NCBI GenBank assembly: GCA_963971405.1
Contig: OZ020490.1
Coordinates: forward strand, 4,249,897-4,313,896
DNA length: 64,000 bases
Direction of reading: 5' to 3'
From: Psococerastis gibbosa
Lineage: Eukaryota; Arthropoda; Insecta; Psocodea; Psocidae
Shown here in pieces: positions 11,669 to 23,622 of this stretch. Each line of letters begins with the position of its first letter. The first letter of the stretch is position 1. The translations under genes and the position numbers were made by a program. A model generated the notes under the pieces. That model did not search any database. It was not told the origin of the DNA and saw nothing but the letters and a program-made list of their open reading frames with translations.

Positions 11669-13413
11669 AATGCCCTAACTCCATTTTCTGCTCAAAAAGT
11701 CATTTTATATTATGTATTGATGTAAAAAAAAAAGTTAATGAAGAAAAACTATTGTGACACATCAAACGTCCTCTCAAGTCTCAAAACCTTGATACAATGA
11801 AAAATTACTTTTTTTGTAGTTAGGGTGCTTTAGTCTAACACGACAGAATAAATTGTGGCCGTCAGAGGGGAAATCCTTACAAGTGTAAAATTCGTAAAGC
11901 CGTTAATGAGGTGTCATAAATTGGAAGAAATGTGCCTCTACATTTTGACACCGTCACTGTCATCAATCGGCCATAGTTGTTGAACTTGATGTGTGAACAT
12001 TAACGTACACCAGGCCCGTAACCAGGATTTTATTTCGGGCAGGGCTGCGGTCCTATAGTAGGCAGTTAAATGTCGCACCTCTGGAGCCCAGTTCTTGAAC
12101 TCGACCGGTCGGACGCTAACGCCTTGGGCTCGGCCATTGCTTTCCCTCTTGCTCCGGTGAGTTGTTCAATTCTTTCCTCAGAGTTTTCCTCGGTCTGCCG
12201 ATGGGCTTCCTTTCCGCCAACCTCCGAGTGGTCCTATTCTTGTGTATCCTTCGGACGTGGCTAACCTAATGTTCAATTCTATCTAGTGTAAAGTCAAACA
12301 ATTTCCTCCCCATGCCCTGGTTCAGTGGCGCCGCTGCCCCCCCCCCCTCCCGAAAGTTTCTCCGGCCCCCCTGGGCCCCCCCACTTTTGAGATATTTTAC
12401 ATGTTATATAGCAGAATTGGTATTAGTATCGGGTACATACTATATATAAAAATGTAGAAGAGAATTTTATCTTAATCTTATCTTATATTTTATGACATCT
12501 CATTTATGGCTATATGCACTTACTGTAAAATTGGAATTTAATAGTTAAAAAAAAAAACTGACCGTCGGGGTGTTCTCTTTATCTGTGCCTTGTCATCTTA
12601 CGCTCATTCCAATAATATAAATTCCAGATATTAACAGTTGGAAGTTGCCATAAGTAATGGGACTTGTGCTCTCTCAAACTTCTATTTTCGAATTTGTCAC
12701 AACTATTTTTGCATTTTGGTTGTTCAAATGGCGTTGAATTGGCTCTTGGAAGTTGTCCAGGCCACTTGCAACAAGGCGGTCTCTTTAAAAAAATATAATT
12801 TGAATTTTTATTTTTATTACTTCTGATCTTGCCTAGGAATTCTAAATTCTCTTCAGCCCACATCCAAGTTTGACTTTCCTTATCAACTGAGATGTTCAGT
12901 CGATTAATTTTATTCGAGTTGTTTAGAATTAGATTTCACATGCAATAGGGCTACCAAGTTAAAAGAAATGTTCCTGGACATTTTGGCAAATAGAATGTGG
13001 CCGTCGCTGACACTGTTTGGCCAGTTCATCTATAACTGTGGCCATAATGGTGTTATAAATGAATAAATACGTATTGCTGTTACATTACACAAGAACTAAT
13101 CAGCAAGAGAGTAACGGGGAAAATCGTCAAAATTAGGTAGTTATGTCATTGTGCTAGTGCCTCAGTGACAGTGTAGAAAGCTTTCTCTAAGAGATGGTCT
13201 CTAAGCAATTTAGGGAAGTTAGTAGGATTTCTCGCCGCTCTCAGTTCACTGGGGGAGTTTTCTATGGTAGGCGAATCCTTGTGGTATAGGATACAGTCGC
13301 TCACACTTGGCTGTGAGGGGAGCCGGCCTTACAAGGTCTCCCCTGGAGACTGGACTCCTGGAGAATGTCACTTCTTCCACCGCCGGGCAAAATATTAATT
13401 TTTAACATATTTT
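11669..13413. other. repeat-rich intergenic stretch
   Basis: No host gene seen. 11870-11970, 12940-13060 and 50250-50425 share a dispersed motif (TGTGGCCGTC/CGG... with CCTCTACATTTTGA). A hAT-type terminus CAGTGGCG plus a C tract lies at about 12324-12350. A LINE remnant lies at 12128-12277. The rest is unassigned AT-rich sequence. Confidence 0.5.
12128..12277 (-). pseudogene. non-LTR retrotransposon ORF2 C-terminus
   Basis: The minus strand reads VSHVRRIHKNRTTRRLAE, then RKPIGRPRKTLRKELNN, ending in a stop about 15 residues later. The HVRR...GRPRxTLRKEL pattern is typical of the basic C-terminal tail of LINE reverse transcriptases. Short and isolated, therefore a 5'-truncated relic. Confidence 0.65.
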
Positions 13414-14300
13414 AATTAATAGTATTGCAGTATTTATTGCTGCAGCAGGCCTATTATGGCGATTTGGGATTAACGATACACCGGGGCTTATTCAATTGTT
13501 TTAAAGAAATGAGTGCGAAATAATTAATAGTATTGCAGTATTTATTGCTGCAGCAGGCCTATTATCCTATTATGGCGATTTGGGATTAACGTAACCCCGG
13601 GTCTTATTCAATTGTTTTAAAGAAATGAGTGCGAAATAATTAATAGTATTGCAGTATTTATTGCTGCAGCAGGCCTATTATGGCGATTTGGGATTAGCGT
13701 AACACCGGGGCTTATTCAATTGTTTTAAAGAAATGAGTGCGAAATGCGCGGGAAAGTCTAATTGATAAATTAATCATCGGCAATACAATACAATACAAAA
13801 ATTAGAGTCCCTGACCAGCCAGAGCCGGATCGACCGTGTCAAACAAAAATAGCCACCCGAGAGGGTTTTGTACGAAAGAAGGAGGAGGTACTTAAATAGT
13901 CCAGCTCCTGGGGTCGTACTCATCCAAATTATATAGTGAGGCGTCAATAAGTCTGCTCTTAATGTATGTTCTGAAACAAGCTGGATCCAACCGACTTACT
14001 AAAAATGGTAGCTTATAGGCTATATTTTTGGTGAGTTTTCAATTTTTTCTCCCTTAGATTTAGACACATTAATTAACATTTTAATTACAGTATATATTTC
14101 AAAACTCTACCTGTGCATTTTAATGTTTATTAGCATTTCTTTCAATTACAAAACAATGCAACCATTCTCTTGTATTCTAATAATTTATTAATTTGAATTT
14201 CCCGCGCATATTTTAACACCGTCACGTGACACCTTACTAATGCGGTATTAAAAAATAAACCCCGGTGTTACGTTAATCCCAAATCGCCTTAATAGGACTG
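13414..14300. repeat. family M foldback with triplicated left arm
   Basis: Three tandem units of about 107-116 bp (starts 13414, 13521, 13637), each with TAATAGTATTGCAGTATTTA, CCTATTATGGCGATTTGGG and a CACCGGGGCTTATT segment (first unit slightly changed). The second unit has an extra TATTATCC slippage. The single right arm at about 14205-14300 is the complement (ACCCCGGTGTTACGTTAATC...AATCGCCTTAATAGG). No coding sequence. Confidence 0.8.
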
Positions 14301-15198
14301 CAAAAGTACTTACAAATCCCATAAGCCATGGTAAAATGGTAAAATCAGTAATATTATTAAAAATAGCATTTGGCATGTAAATAAATAAACTAAAGCTCGA
14401 TTGCATATTTTGTATTCTTGTTTATTTATTTACATTTCTTAGCGGTGCCATGCAGTATTTCTTACCAGCCTAAGTGTAACTGACTGAATTTACTGTGAAG
14501 TGTCCATCGATCTCACTTTGATTTTCATATCTGTTTGCCCCCTTAAATGTTCATGTTTTCGTGTCTCCTAAAAGGCGGTGATTTCAGTTTTACATGAGAA
14601 CACTGGTTTCCACCGAAGTTATCAGAGTTTTGTTGTTTTTTATCAGCTGTATTTTAATTATTTCACAGCCAGAGTTATATATACGAGGAATGGGTTTTGT
14701 GCTCCGCAGTGCAAAAAGATTGGGGCTACTGCTCTATTGAATTGCTAATAGAGGCCCTAGACCCTTCTACATAGAATGATTCGATTTGGCAACTGTAGCC
14801 TCTACAAAACTGATCTAACAAGTATAACTACAACATTGTGTGATGTAGATAATGTAGTCTACATGATAACCTAATGGCTGGTTATGGTTTATTGACCTTG
14901 CATTGTGGGAAAAAATACAGAATTAAGACCGAGCCGAATGTAGGCTATTCCTGTTAAACCATATAGGCCAAATCCTGGATGTGATATTGACTGAGCTTAA
15001 AAAAATGTGTGAGAAAACAAGATGTCTCTGCAATGGAGAACATTCCTATAGAATAATCCAAAATGGCGGGCCTCTCTGTTATTGGCGCGAAGTGTTCCCA
15101 GGAATTAATTACTTTCTCAATCCATGGCTACAAACATCAAACATCTAAGAGAAGTCTTTTGAATTAAGACTTCATAAAAAATTCACCATACCTTGTCA
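14301..15198. other. unassigned intergenic sequence
   Basis: A short palindrome around 14375-14440 (GTAAATAAATAAAC / GTTTATTTATTTAC). Otherwise no gene or repeat recognised. Confidence 0.4.
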
Positions 15199-15416
15199 GG
15201 ACATGTAGCGTAGTGGTACGGGCTCTGACTTTCACTCGAAAGGTTGTTGGTTCGAGTCCCACACTGGCTACATTTTCTGGCCATGCTTCGGAGGGCATGT
15301 AAAGCAGGTGGTCCCGGGCCTTCCTAGTTGACTGTAAGAGAGGGCTTTATGGCCCTAACTCCACTAGGTTGGCTTAGTAATAGAAACAATAAAAAGTCCT
15401 TATTTATTTATTTATA
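15199..15416 (+). repeat. SINE1, tRNA-derived, reference-quality copy
   Basis: A box TAGCGTAGTGGTACGGGC and a perfect B box GGTTCGAGTCC at pol III spacing, then a unique body (GGAGGGCATGTAAAGCAGG, CTAACTCCACTAGGTTGGC) and a (TTTA)n tail. Copies at 8.0, 23.4, 25.2, 25.4, 27.7, 38.0, 38.2 and 59.4 kb. Confidence 0.9.
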
Positions 15417-15741
15417 CCTTGACTATTTACCCCTCGGAGGTACTGTTATTCTATACAATCAAAATAAATGCTTTATCGTGTTTTCTAGAGTAATTATTCA
15501 TGTGATCGAAGCAAATTTTCTGCGAAAGCTTGTATTTTTATTTTATTTATATTTATTTTTTATATTATTATAAATGTATTATTAATTTCTTTGTGGCTGT
15601 GGGTCGAGAAATAAATTAATTTCACCATGAAATCCCGTCCGCCGTTTGTTTATTAAAAATTTGGCATACTTTACCTTCAATTACTATCTGAAATCGCCTC
15701 CTACCGTAAAAATGGGTGAATAAGGATTTCTCTTGTAGATA

Positions 15742-15935
15742 AAGGCCAAAATACAGTTCGGCGACTTCAGTAGCAAGATGGTAGCGTGCTTGTACTTCTG
15801 CAAGTATCTTCACATCTTGCGATCGGAGACGTGTCGTAACTCGACACAAGTACCTATTAGGTGACTTAGCGAGGCGATTGAAGAGGTTAATCGGATACAT
15901 TCATTAAATTGTTTGTATGCGATTAACCTTAAAAT
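15742..15935 (+). repeat. SINE2-like repeat
   Basis: Starts near GGCGACTTCAGTAGCAAGATGGTAGCGTGCTTGTACTT (A-box-like GCAAGATGGTAGCG). The body contains GATCGGAGACGTGTCGTAAC and it ends CGGATACATTCATTAAATTG, ATGCGATTAACC. Same family as 20.6, 29.6 and 35.4 kb. No clean B box seen, so the pol III origin is tentative. Confidence 0.7.
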
Positions 15936-17149
15936 ATAATTAAAAAAAAAACATGTCCCGATTGATCCATGCGTCCCTAATCGCACGTTTTTACGGTAAT
16001 TAAATTAAGCCCACATTTACTTGTAACCTGCAGTAATTTCAATTTGTGTTATGTAACCTTGTAACCTGTAAATGTATTCAATTAGAAGTAGTGTCGTTGA
16101 TATGTATTAAATATAGTACTAAAATCAGGTTTAAATAATTTTTAACTGTCACGCATAAGTGTAAACAATGAACATGCTAGCAATATACTAATACAGTACA
16201 ACTCCGCTGTTACTAACAAGCTCGGGCTAAACTAGAAGTTCTCTATCGAGGAGAATCTTTCTCATTGTTAAGAAACAACATGGCTAATTAATTAAGAGTG
16301 TACGGAAATAGGTACCCCAAAATCCGCTGTTTTTACAGATTTCTTATTTTTTATTTAATTAACAAAGTGTGATATTAAAGATTTGGCCCATTTAAGTTAC
16401 GTAGAAGACTACCTACTTCATGCATCATATAAAAGGGTATTTTTAATTGTTGGTACCTTAGCTTTTTCATGAAAATGAGAAAGGGCTAACGTTTGGATAC
16501 CATGAAAAAAATACACAACCAAAAATTAATATTTTATTATTAATTATTAATATAACACCTTATTATATGATGCCTAAAGTAGTCTTCTATAACTTAAATG
16601 AACCAATATTTTAATAAATTTTTTAGTTAATGTTTTAAAAAACGTATTCAATTTCGGGCTGCAAATTTCCTAATGTACAGTCTTAATATCTCATTTCAAG
16701 GTCCCTACAATGGTAAAAATGTTATTTAAAGGCCTACTAAAATATATAAGCTGTGATAATACACCAGTGGCGTATATAAAATAAATAAATAAATAAATAA
16801 TCGTTTATTTGCAAACAATGTCCAATAATATGCAAATTATATATACAGTATTTGGGGAGGGGGAAAGACCAGATCGTCTCTAGCTAGCTATCAACTTCTT
16901 ACCGCGGGCAGAAGTCCGAAACGACAAATTGTACCTAGCAAATCGCATACCGCCCACTGCTGACCCGAACATCTATTAGATCTGGCAAAATATGCATTGT
17001 AACAACTCACATTAGTTAATTTTGTCTTACATATTCTAATTTCGGGGTGATTATTCTTTTACATCAAATTCAGCATATTGGTGCTCTCTTTTATTGCAAT
17101 TTTGTTATTATTATTATTTTTTTACTTGTGATTAGGTAGCCGATATTTA
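15936..17149. other. unassigned sequence with a family C foldback
   Basis: Contains the foldback at 16289-16630 and an (AAAT)n run at about 16780-16800. Otherwise AT-rich with no gene seen. Confidence 0.5.
16289..16630. repeat. foldback element, family C
   Basis: The left end ATTAAGAGTGTACGGAAATAGGTACCCCAAAATC is matched across the element: arms GTAGAAGACTACCTACTTCATGCATCATATAA and TTATATGATGCCTAAAGTAGTCTTCTA, and GGTACC...GAAAAATGAG inner arms. Relatives at 39.8, 56.6 and 61.0 kb. Confidence 0.7.
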
Positions 17150-17400
17150 AAGTATCATTGCTGAATTCACATACTCTTGCAAGAGCTGACCAAGGCTCCC
17201 ATTTGGCACCCTTGTTTTTTTACCTTGAGGTTCCTTTTGCTGCGCCTTATCCTCGGATGTACGACAGCAGCGTTTCCACACTGTCCTGTTCTGTACATCC
17301 TCGGTGGAGGGCCCCAAACTTGTCATATCTTTCTTCCCAGTGTAGCTTTCGGCCTCCCTGGTGGTCTTCTTCCTTGTATCTCCCAGTTCATTACTCATTT
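17150..17400 (-). pseudogene. non-LTR retrotransposon ORF2 C-terminus, frameshifted
   Basis: The minus strand reads IQGRRPPGRPKATLGRKI then a stop, while a shifted frame continues GPSTEDVQNRTVWKRC. Together they match the GRR..GPPKxTLxRKI...GLTxEDxQDRxVWK end seen at 30570-30760. Decayed relic. Confidence 0.65.
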
Positions 17401-17715
17401 GACTAGGTGGTTTTCGTCTCTACGTAGTACGTGTCCCCCATCAGTTCAGCCTCTCAGTTTCTCCTTTACGTCCTTTTGCTGTTGTTTTAATTAATTGACA
17501 GTTATTATTTTTATTTTATGGCCCTTTCGTGTAACGTTGCAATGCGGGATAATAATATGAGACACGCCCTTATTCATTTGACCTTTTGCTTGGTATTTCA
17601 AACACAAAATAAATCAAGTCAGAATTTCTGTTTCTAGCAATAAAACAAGTTGGTTCGGCTGCAAAGGGACTTATTACATGAAACAAATGGCTTCTTAAAA
17701 AAATCCAAAAATCCG
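17401..17715. other. unassigned sequence
   Basis: No feature recognised between the LINE relic and the nested foldback. Confidence 0.4.
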
Positions 17716-18554
17716 TAAGAGGAAGCTGGCCGTACACATTGGCCACCCCTGGATCTAGGGTTGTCAACTTTCTTTTCTCGAAATGAACTACATCTGACTT
17801 TTGAGAAGGAATATAAAGAGTACAGTATTTAAAAAAAGAGCACTTAGTATATTTTACTGTTAAATGGGTCAAAATTACGCCGAAAATACACTTGAACATT
17901 GTATTGTAAATCAGGGGGGTTCGAATTACGAGCTATTTGCAATTTAAAACAATATTGTTTTGAGGTTTTCGCAAAAGCCTCTTCACACTGCAAATATAAA
18001 TTTATGTAAATAAATAGCTCATTTCTAATTAAATCTATAAAAATCATAAAAAAATATTTTGCTTCTTACAAGTTTCAGAAAAAGAGTATTTTTGCGTACT
18101 CTAAATGACCTTCAGTTTGTAGAGTACACATGCACGAAAAAGAGTGCAATACTCTGAAATAGAGTATGTTGGCAACCCTACCTGGATCACAACAAAATAG
18201 ATTGGTTTTTATTTTTTATTTAACGTTTTTATTCATTTTATAGAAATTTGGTATATTCAATTGGTAGAGGACTATTTCATGCATAGCTCCACGAAGGAGT
18301 TTTTTGTTTTGGTGCAGGAGTTTTTCCATAAAAATTGATGATAGACAGAATTTTACCGAATTATCCAATTCATGGAGAAATTATAGCATTAAAAGTGAAA
18401 AAACACGTTATAATAGGGTGTATGAAATAGTTCTCTACCCATTAAATATACCAAGTTTCTATAAAATAAATAAAAAATGTTAAATAAAAAATAAAAACCA
18501 ACTTAATTTGTTGTGATCCTGGGGTGGCCAATGTGTTCGGCCAGCATCCTCTTA
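17716..18554. mobile_element. foldback element A with a hAT MITE nested inside
   Basis: Ends TAAGAGGAAGCTGGCCGTAC and (complement) TAAGAGGATGCTGGCCGAAC. Without the 17756-18180 insertion the arms continue in step for well over 100 bp (CACATTGGCCACCCC, GGATCACAACAAA, TTGGTTTTTATTTTTTATTT). A lone terminus of the same family lies at 46325-46380. No clear target duplication. Confidence 0.8.
17756..18180. mobile_element. hAT-like element B with perfect 8-bp duplication
   Basis: TAGGGTTGTCAAC... at left and ...GTTGGCAACCCTA at right; CCTGGATC duplicated at 17748-17755 and 18181-18188. TAGGGTTG-type ends and an 8-bp duplication fit the hAT superfamily. A larger copy lies at 43106-44361. No transposase. 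Confidence 0.88.
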
Positions 18555-18802
18555 AGAGGGATTCTGAGGGGTAAAACCTGACACAGAAAATATAAATTGT
18601 AAAGCCATAAATGGGATGTCATATAGCATAATTAGTGTACATTTTGTGGCCGTCAAACCGTTGTACCGCTGTTTTTTTAGCCCTGGTACACGTACGATTC
18701 TCCCATTCGGGATTTGCCGGTGTCTTTTACATTGTACCCTTGGAACTAGCAAAAACTTTTAACGATTTCGAAAGTGCCCTATGTCATTCTATTTTCCCTT
18801 GG

Positions 18803-19060
18803 CCGTTCTGAAAGCGTACTTCCAACGTTTCGTCAACATCTGCGGTCGACATCTTCAGTGGAACTTGAGATTGTATCTCGGAGGCTCAGCAGCAACTTCT
18901 GCGATACATTCATAGAAATCTACGCAGTTCCATTGAAGATGTCGACCGCAGATGTTGACGAAACGTTTGGAAGCACGCTTTTAGAACGACTACAGCCTAT
19001 CATCCCGGATTCTACTGCTTTACCACGTAACTCCGGCCGTGAAAGTCTTTGTAATTATAA
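18803..19060. repeat. foldback element F1
   Basis: Arms CCAACGTTTCGTCAACATCT, GCGGTCGACATCTTCAGTGG and their complements (about 18930-18985) enclose a loop of about 60 bp. The outer flank GGCCGTGAAAGTCTTTGTAA matches the left end of the copy at 1366-1735. Confidence 0.75.
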
Positions 19061-19607
19061 CATTTCTTTTATGGGTTAATTGTAAGAGTGGGCCGAAAGG
19101 CCCAAAATTCGCTCATGTGGACAATAAAGACAATTTTCTTTCTTTCTTTCTTTTAATTTGTTATAACTCATTTTTGGTCCTGTTATCGATAGTTTCCGTG
19201 AAATTGGGCTCAATCGTTGCAATCGTCTCCTATTGTAGTAATAGATGTACCTTATGCGTGATGGACTGCAGTAGAAAAGGCAATATATTAAGCCTATATG
19301 ATATTTTGCCTCCAAGTACAATTGCCTTGACAGTTACAGAACGAACGTTATAATATTAAAACACATTGCATTGTTTTTGACTTGTTGTGCAAAATAGTTC
19401 GTTTTATTATTATTAAATTATTTTTCGGATACTGAAGTTGTTTCATTTTACCTAATTTTAAGGTTTGTTCGAATATCCCGCTCTTATAAGAATCTGGGCC
19501 GTTTATAGTATTAAACCTATTCCTGTTAAAAATGTAAGCAAAACAATTTTGAATAGCACTTTACATTGTTAATTATTATCTTGTTTACACTTTTAATCCC
19601 AGGTTAA
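19061..19607. other. unassigned sequence
   Basis: CTTT microsatellite at about 19135-19155; 19515-19605 shares AAAACAATTTTGAATAGCAC with the family M element at 8.6 kb. No gene. Confidence 0.45.
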
Positions 19608-19877
19608 GGCGTGTATTCCACTTGTCATATTTTCTTAATGTGTGCATTAAAAAATGATGAGATTTTTGTTTTAAGGAGACTATTATGTAGATACTTAACT
19701 TATCAATTATAAATTAAGTTATAATATGGTATCAGACATCAATAATAAGTCTCTACCATATTATAAGTTAATTTATAATAGATTATAAGTTAAGTAGGCT
19801 ATGTCTCCTTAAAACAAAAATCTCATCATTTTTTAATGCACACATGAAGAAAAATGACAAGGGAAATAACCGCCTAA
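19605..19877. mobile_element. PIF/Harbinger-like MITE, TAA duplication
   Basis: TAA | GGCGTGTATTCCACTTGTC ... ATAACCGCC | TAA. Arms share GATGAGATTTTTGTTTTAAG and the central ACTTAACTTATCAATTATAA motif. Nearly a perfect hairpin, 267 bp between the duplications. Confidence 0.85.
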
Positions 19878-20637
19878 GGTTAATTTCAAAATATTTTGTA
19901 AACAATGAATGTGTTCTGAACGAAACTAATAGTTCCCTCGTTCCACAGCCGCAAAGATGTGAAAGTGGTCCGATAAAATAGTCATAGAAAATACACAAGC
20001 GATCACAGGAATTTTTTCACTTTTGCTGCCCTGAAATATTATTACCATACAATAAATATTTACTATTATTACTTTAAAAACACCGTTAAAGTGTATAGGC
20101 TATAATATTTTGTACAGTAGTAATAAATCAGCCGGGGAAATATGTTTTTTTTTTTTAGAAAGCTTGAATGTTTTAACGAATTTTCATATATATTTGCAGT
20201 TGTGGCACGAGGAGTTAATTAATTTTCAAAATGACCAGGCCTAGATTGCTTACAAAATATTTGGAAATCTCCGCCTACAATTTTTCTTGACCACTAATAT
20301 CTCCTCAGGGCCATAGGTTTTTCCTAGTTGTCCAATGGGCCATTAGATTTAGAAGCTCTATATGGAATAATGGCCAAAAGAAGAAGGGAAAATCCGAATG
20401 TAAACGGAAGAAAAGAAGAGAAGTAAATAGATTTAAAGAGTCTCGGTTAGCGCCGATATGATTGACCTACTTTTCAAATAGCTCCGACAACTTATTCAAC
20501 TCGGTCTCCACAACACCAATAATTCAACTTCTTATTCCCTTCCGCGTTTCGTCCACTCGACGTTTCAAACGCCTGGCCCCACCATAGCTTCAAAATAAAT
20601 AAATAGATTATATTTGTACCATCAACAGATTTAAGTT
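19878..20637. other. unassigned sequence
   Basis: Around 19880-20010 it resembles 26275-26400 (AATGTATTTTGTAAACAATG, AGTTCCTCG...CACAGCCGCAAA), a low-copy dispersed repeat. No gene. Confidence 0.45.
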
Positions 20638-20996
20638 TATCGACTTCGATGGCAAGATGGTAGCGCGCTTGTACTTGTGGAAGTCTCTACGTGCCATGTG
20701 ATGATCGGAGGCGTGTCGTAACTCAACACGGGTGCTAACCTACAGAGGCGACTGAAGAGGTGAATCGGATACATTATTTTTTTTTTTTTTTTAAATAAAA
20801 TGTTAATCGCATACAAACAATTTAATGAATGTATCCAATTGACCTCTTCAGTCGCCTCACTAAGTTACCTAATAGGTACTTGTGTCGAGTAACGACACGT
20901 CTCCGATCGCATGGCGTGTAGAGACTCGCACAAGTACAAGCACGCTACCACCTGGCCATCGAAGTCGATTTAATTGTCTGTATGCGATTAACCTTT

Positions 20997-21031
<35 letters not shown>
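20638..21031. repeat. SINE2 inverted pair with long poly-A
   Basis: A plus-strand copy (20638-20790) abuts a minus-strand copy (about 20800-20990), each with GATCGGAG-CGTGTCG and GGATACAT tails. The second is followed by about 31 consecutive A. The tail-to-tail arrangement makes a foldback of about 350 bp. Confidence 0.75.
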
Positions 21032-21035
<4 letters not shown>

Positions 21036-21277
21036 ACTTACAGCAAAGTCACATGATACAGTAGCATAATTGTATATAAAATAAATTAAGACACTAAGTC
21101 GAAGGACCATTTACAGTTTCTTCTAAAACTGCTGATTTGAACATGTGCAGGCTCAGTGCAAGTGGATCGATCGGTAAGATTAGTAATAGTGGTACTAACC
21201 ATTCTACGAAGAGGTGCCTTGTAGTTTTGATTGACACTGAACAAGGTTTTTTTATCTTGTGTTCCTGGTTCTAACCC

Positions 21278-22214
21278 TTAGGCGCTTATTTCTCCTAAGT
21301 CAATAGTAAATATGGTATTGACTTGATAGCAGACATTTTTAGACTGTCTTTAATGTCTCCTACTGCCTGTCTTTTCCTGCTGTAACCATACCATTGGTCA
21401 TGGCTTCATGGACATGGCAAAATCAAACCACATGAGAATTTTTCTCTGAATAATCCAAATTATGGCTACATTCAGAAGCCCGTATTCTCTAACATGATGC
21501 TGTCCCACTGCAGCAATGGAGATAGTACTGGACTTCCCACCCCTCCATGTTGCAGTGGAAACTTCAGCAGAAATGGCATTACTAGGAGTGGAAGGGCAAT
21601 TAAGAGAGACTCAGCCTCTCTGACTACGTCTGACCACTGCCTGGATATGCCAAGCGATAGAATCCATCCAAAATACATACTGTTTTAGGAGGGAATTCGA
21701 AACTATGTTAGGGACAATGAAAGAATGCTGCGAATCAGCAGGAATTCTCAATAGTCACACAATCAAGTGGTATACTGATGGCTCTAGGCTAGGAAGTACC
21801 AAACCAAGAACAGGCCTTGGCGTCTTTGGTCCTGGGGTTAAATATCTGGAGTCTCTTAGGGAGACAACTATAGTCTTGCAGATTCTGCAATGAAGGTGCG
21901 GAGGACCTGCGATGCGATGCGATGCAATCGCACGAAGAAGAGCAGCATGCTCGGAAAGCTTGCAGTTACATGTAAAAGACCTACCACTTCTGAATCCCCT
22001 CAAGATCCTGGCTCTCGTGAGGGAGATAGGCCTCGAGAAAGTGATATAGAAGTGATGTAGATACTTTATTGTAGGGGGCACAATAGGCCAATAGGCTTAA
22101 GTGCACACAGGTAACACATGTACCCCAATTTATATAAAAAAAAAAAAAATGTCTGCTACCACGTCAATACCACATTTACTATTGACTATTGACGTAGGTG
22201 GAATAAGCGCCTTA
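21278..22214. mobile_element. PIF/Harbinger-like MITE split by a LINE
   Basis: TTA | GGCGCTTATT ... GGAATAAGCGCC | TTA. The short element (intact relative at 61465-61600) was opened near AATGTCTSCTAC by the LINE at 21366-22149. Confidence 0.85.
21366..22149 (+). pseudogene. 5'-truncated non-LTR retrotransposon with RNase H remnant
   Basis: One frame reads DFPPLHVAVETSAEMALLG, a later one IKWYTDGSRLGSTKPRTGLG VFGP: the connector and the first catalytic strand (YTDGS) of a LINE RNase H domain. Several frameshifts and stops. It ends in about 14 A, and AATGTCTSCTAC is repeated on both sides with one mismatch. A dead copy inserted in a MITE. Confidence 0.82.
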
Positions 22215-22675
22215 GATGGACTCTCTCGAGTATAGAATGGCAGTCTAGATGACTGTTTATCAACTTTTAGAAGAATATACGCAGCCTGCACCCGCACCCT
22301 TCTGGCTTCTACACTCCAGAGAGTTCATCTGAAACTCCACTTGCAGTTGAGCCGTCCTAACTGGATGGTCTCTGTAGTGCGGATAAGTCCCGTGACGTCT
22401 GAAATATATATAACGTATAAAAATTCCCAACGTAAGAAGTACCTGTAAAGAATACTCGATGCCATCGCCGTCTACCAATGTTAGACGGTGTCGTACAGTA
22501 TTCTTTACCTAGCGAGACTTTTGAAACGATGCGATGATGGGACCGTCCTAATGCGATAATAAGTGGTGCCGTTGCCAGACGCGCCTTTTTCAAGTTTTAC
22601 ATTTTTTCCGGAGACCCAAAAAACCGTTTCGCTCCCTTCCAATAGTGCTTTGAATTATTCTTCAAATGGCTCTTC
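22215..22675. other. unassigned sequence
   Basis: A short foldback at about 22430-22520 (AAGAATACTSKATGCCATCG..CGTCTACCAATGTTAGACGGTG). No coding sequence. Confidence 0.45.
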
Positions 22676-22990
22676 TATCGAAGATTAGGGATCATCATGG
22701 TAATTGTAGTCATGATGACTTCACTTGGGGATTGTAATGTAGTGGTTTCCCCGTTGCCTTCTGCATCCTTATGCCGTTGACTCTTCATTGAGTTCCTCCG
22801 CCTTGGGGGCCAGTTTGACAAAAGAGTGCCCTGCACTGAAAAGGCTGCGGTTTTCACTAATCCGGGCTCAAACTAGGTCCCCTATCTGTTCGGTCTTCCA
22901 TCTTCACCACAAGGAAGTACAAACTAGGGATTTTCGCGTATTTGCCTGTGAGAACATATTGCATTACTCAGAAGCTCAGCTACGTTGAAA
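22676..22990 (+). repeat. dispersed repeat G, uninterrupted copy
   Basis: Matches 4983-5215 and the inverted 35.2-35.9 kb copy. It carries the empty site for the hAT MITE at 4705-4982 and for the LINE tail at 35622-35841. Confidence 0.8.
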
Positions 22991-23397
22991 ACTGTTTTGA
23001 ATGCAACAGCCCTGTTGGTTATTGGTTGTAGTGTCACGTGGCCCAGAATGGGCATCACCTATTGGCAGCGTAGAGTAGACATGTTGAGCTGGGCCAGGAC
23101 ACGTGGCAAAGACGAGGTTCGCTGTGATTCACGTTTTTTTTTATATTTGATTTACACGGGATCGGATTCGTTTTGATGCAACGTGACGTTCTTAGTGGAT
23201 TCGAATGGTATATTTTACTCAATTTCGATTAAAAGTGGAGGTGAGGTAACCTCAGTATATTTAAGACTCCATTCTATCTCGCAGAGCCATAGAGGAGTAT
23301 TTCTCTTCCACTCTCATAAGTTATGGATCTATTATCAATAGGTACTTCATGAGAAATTCTACTTTATTTATTTAAAAAAGGCATAGGCATAGGACAT
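22991..23397. other. unassigned sequence
   Basis: No gene or repeat recognised. Confidence 0.4.
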
Positions 23398-23622
23398 ATA
23401 AAATAAATAAATAAATATTGGCTTTTTTTGTTCTAGGCTATTACTAAGCCAACCTAGCGAAGTTAGGGCTATAAAAAGCCCTCTCTTACACTCAAAGGAA
23501 AGCTCGGGACCGCCTGCATTACATGCTCTCCGAAGCATGGCCAGAAAATGTAGCAAGTGTGGGACTCAAACCAACAACCTTTCGGGTCAAAGTCGGAGTC
23601 TTTACCACTAACCTACATGTCC
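23398..23622 (-). repeat. SINE1
   Basis: Complete minus-strand copy: (AAAT)n at its 3' end, the complement of the conserved body, and B/A boxes at 23565-23615. Confidence 0.88.

Noticed and set aside
17177-17494. 105-codon plus-strand open frame
   Set aside because: Antisense to a LINE relic that explains the sequence.
16780-21031. CRISPR-like or origin-like structure from A/T runs and inverted SINEs
   Set aside because: The repeats are eukaryotic SINE tails, with no regular spacer structure.
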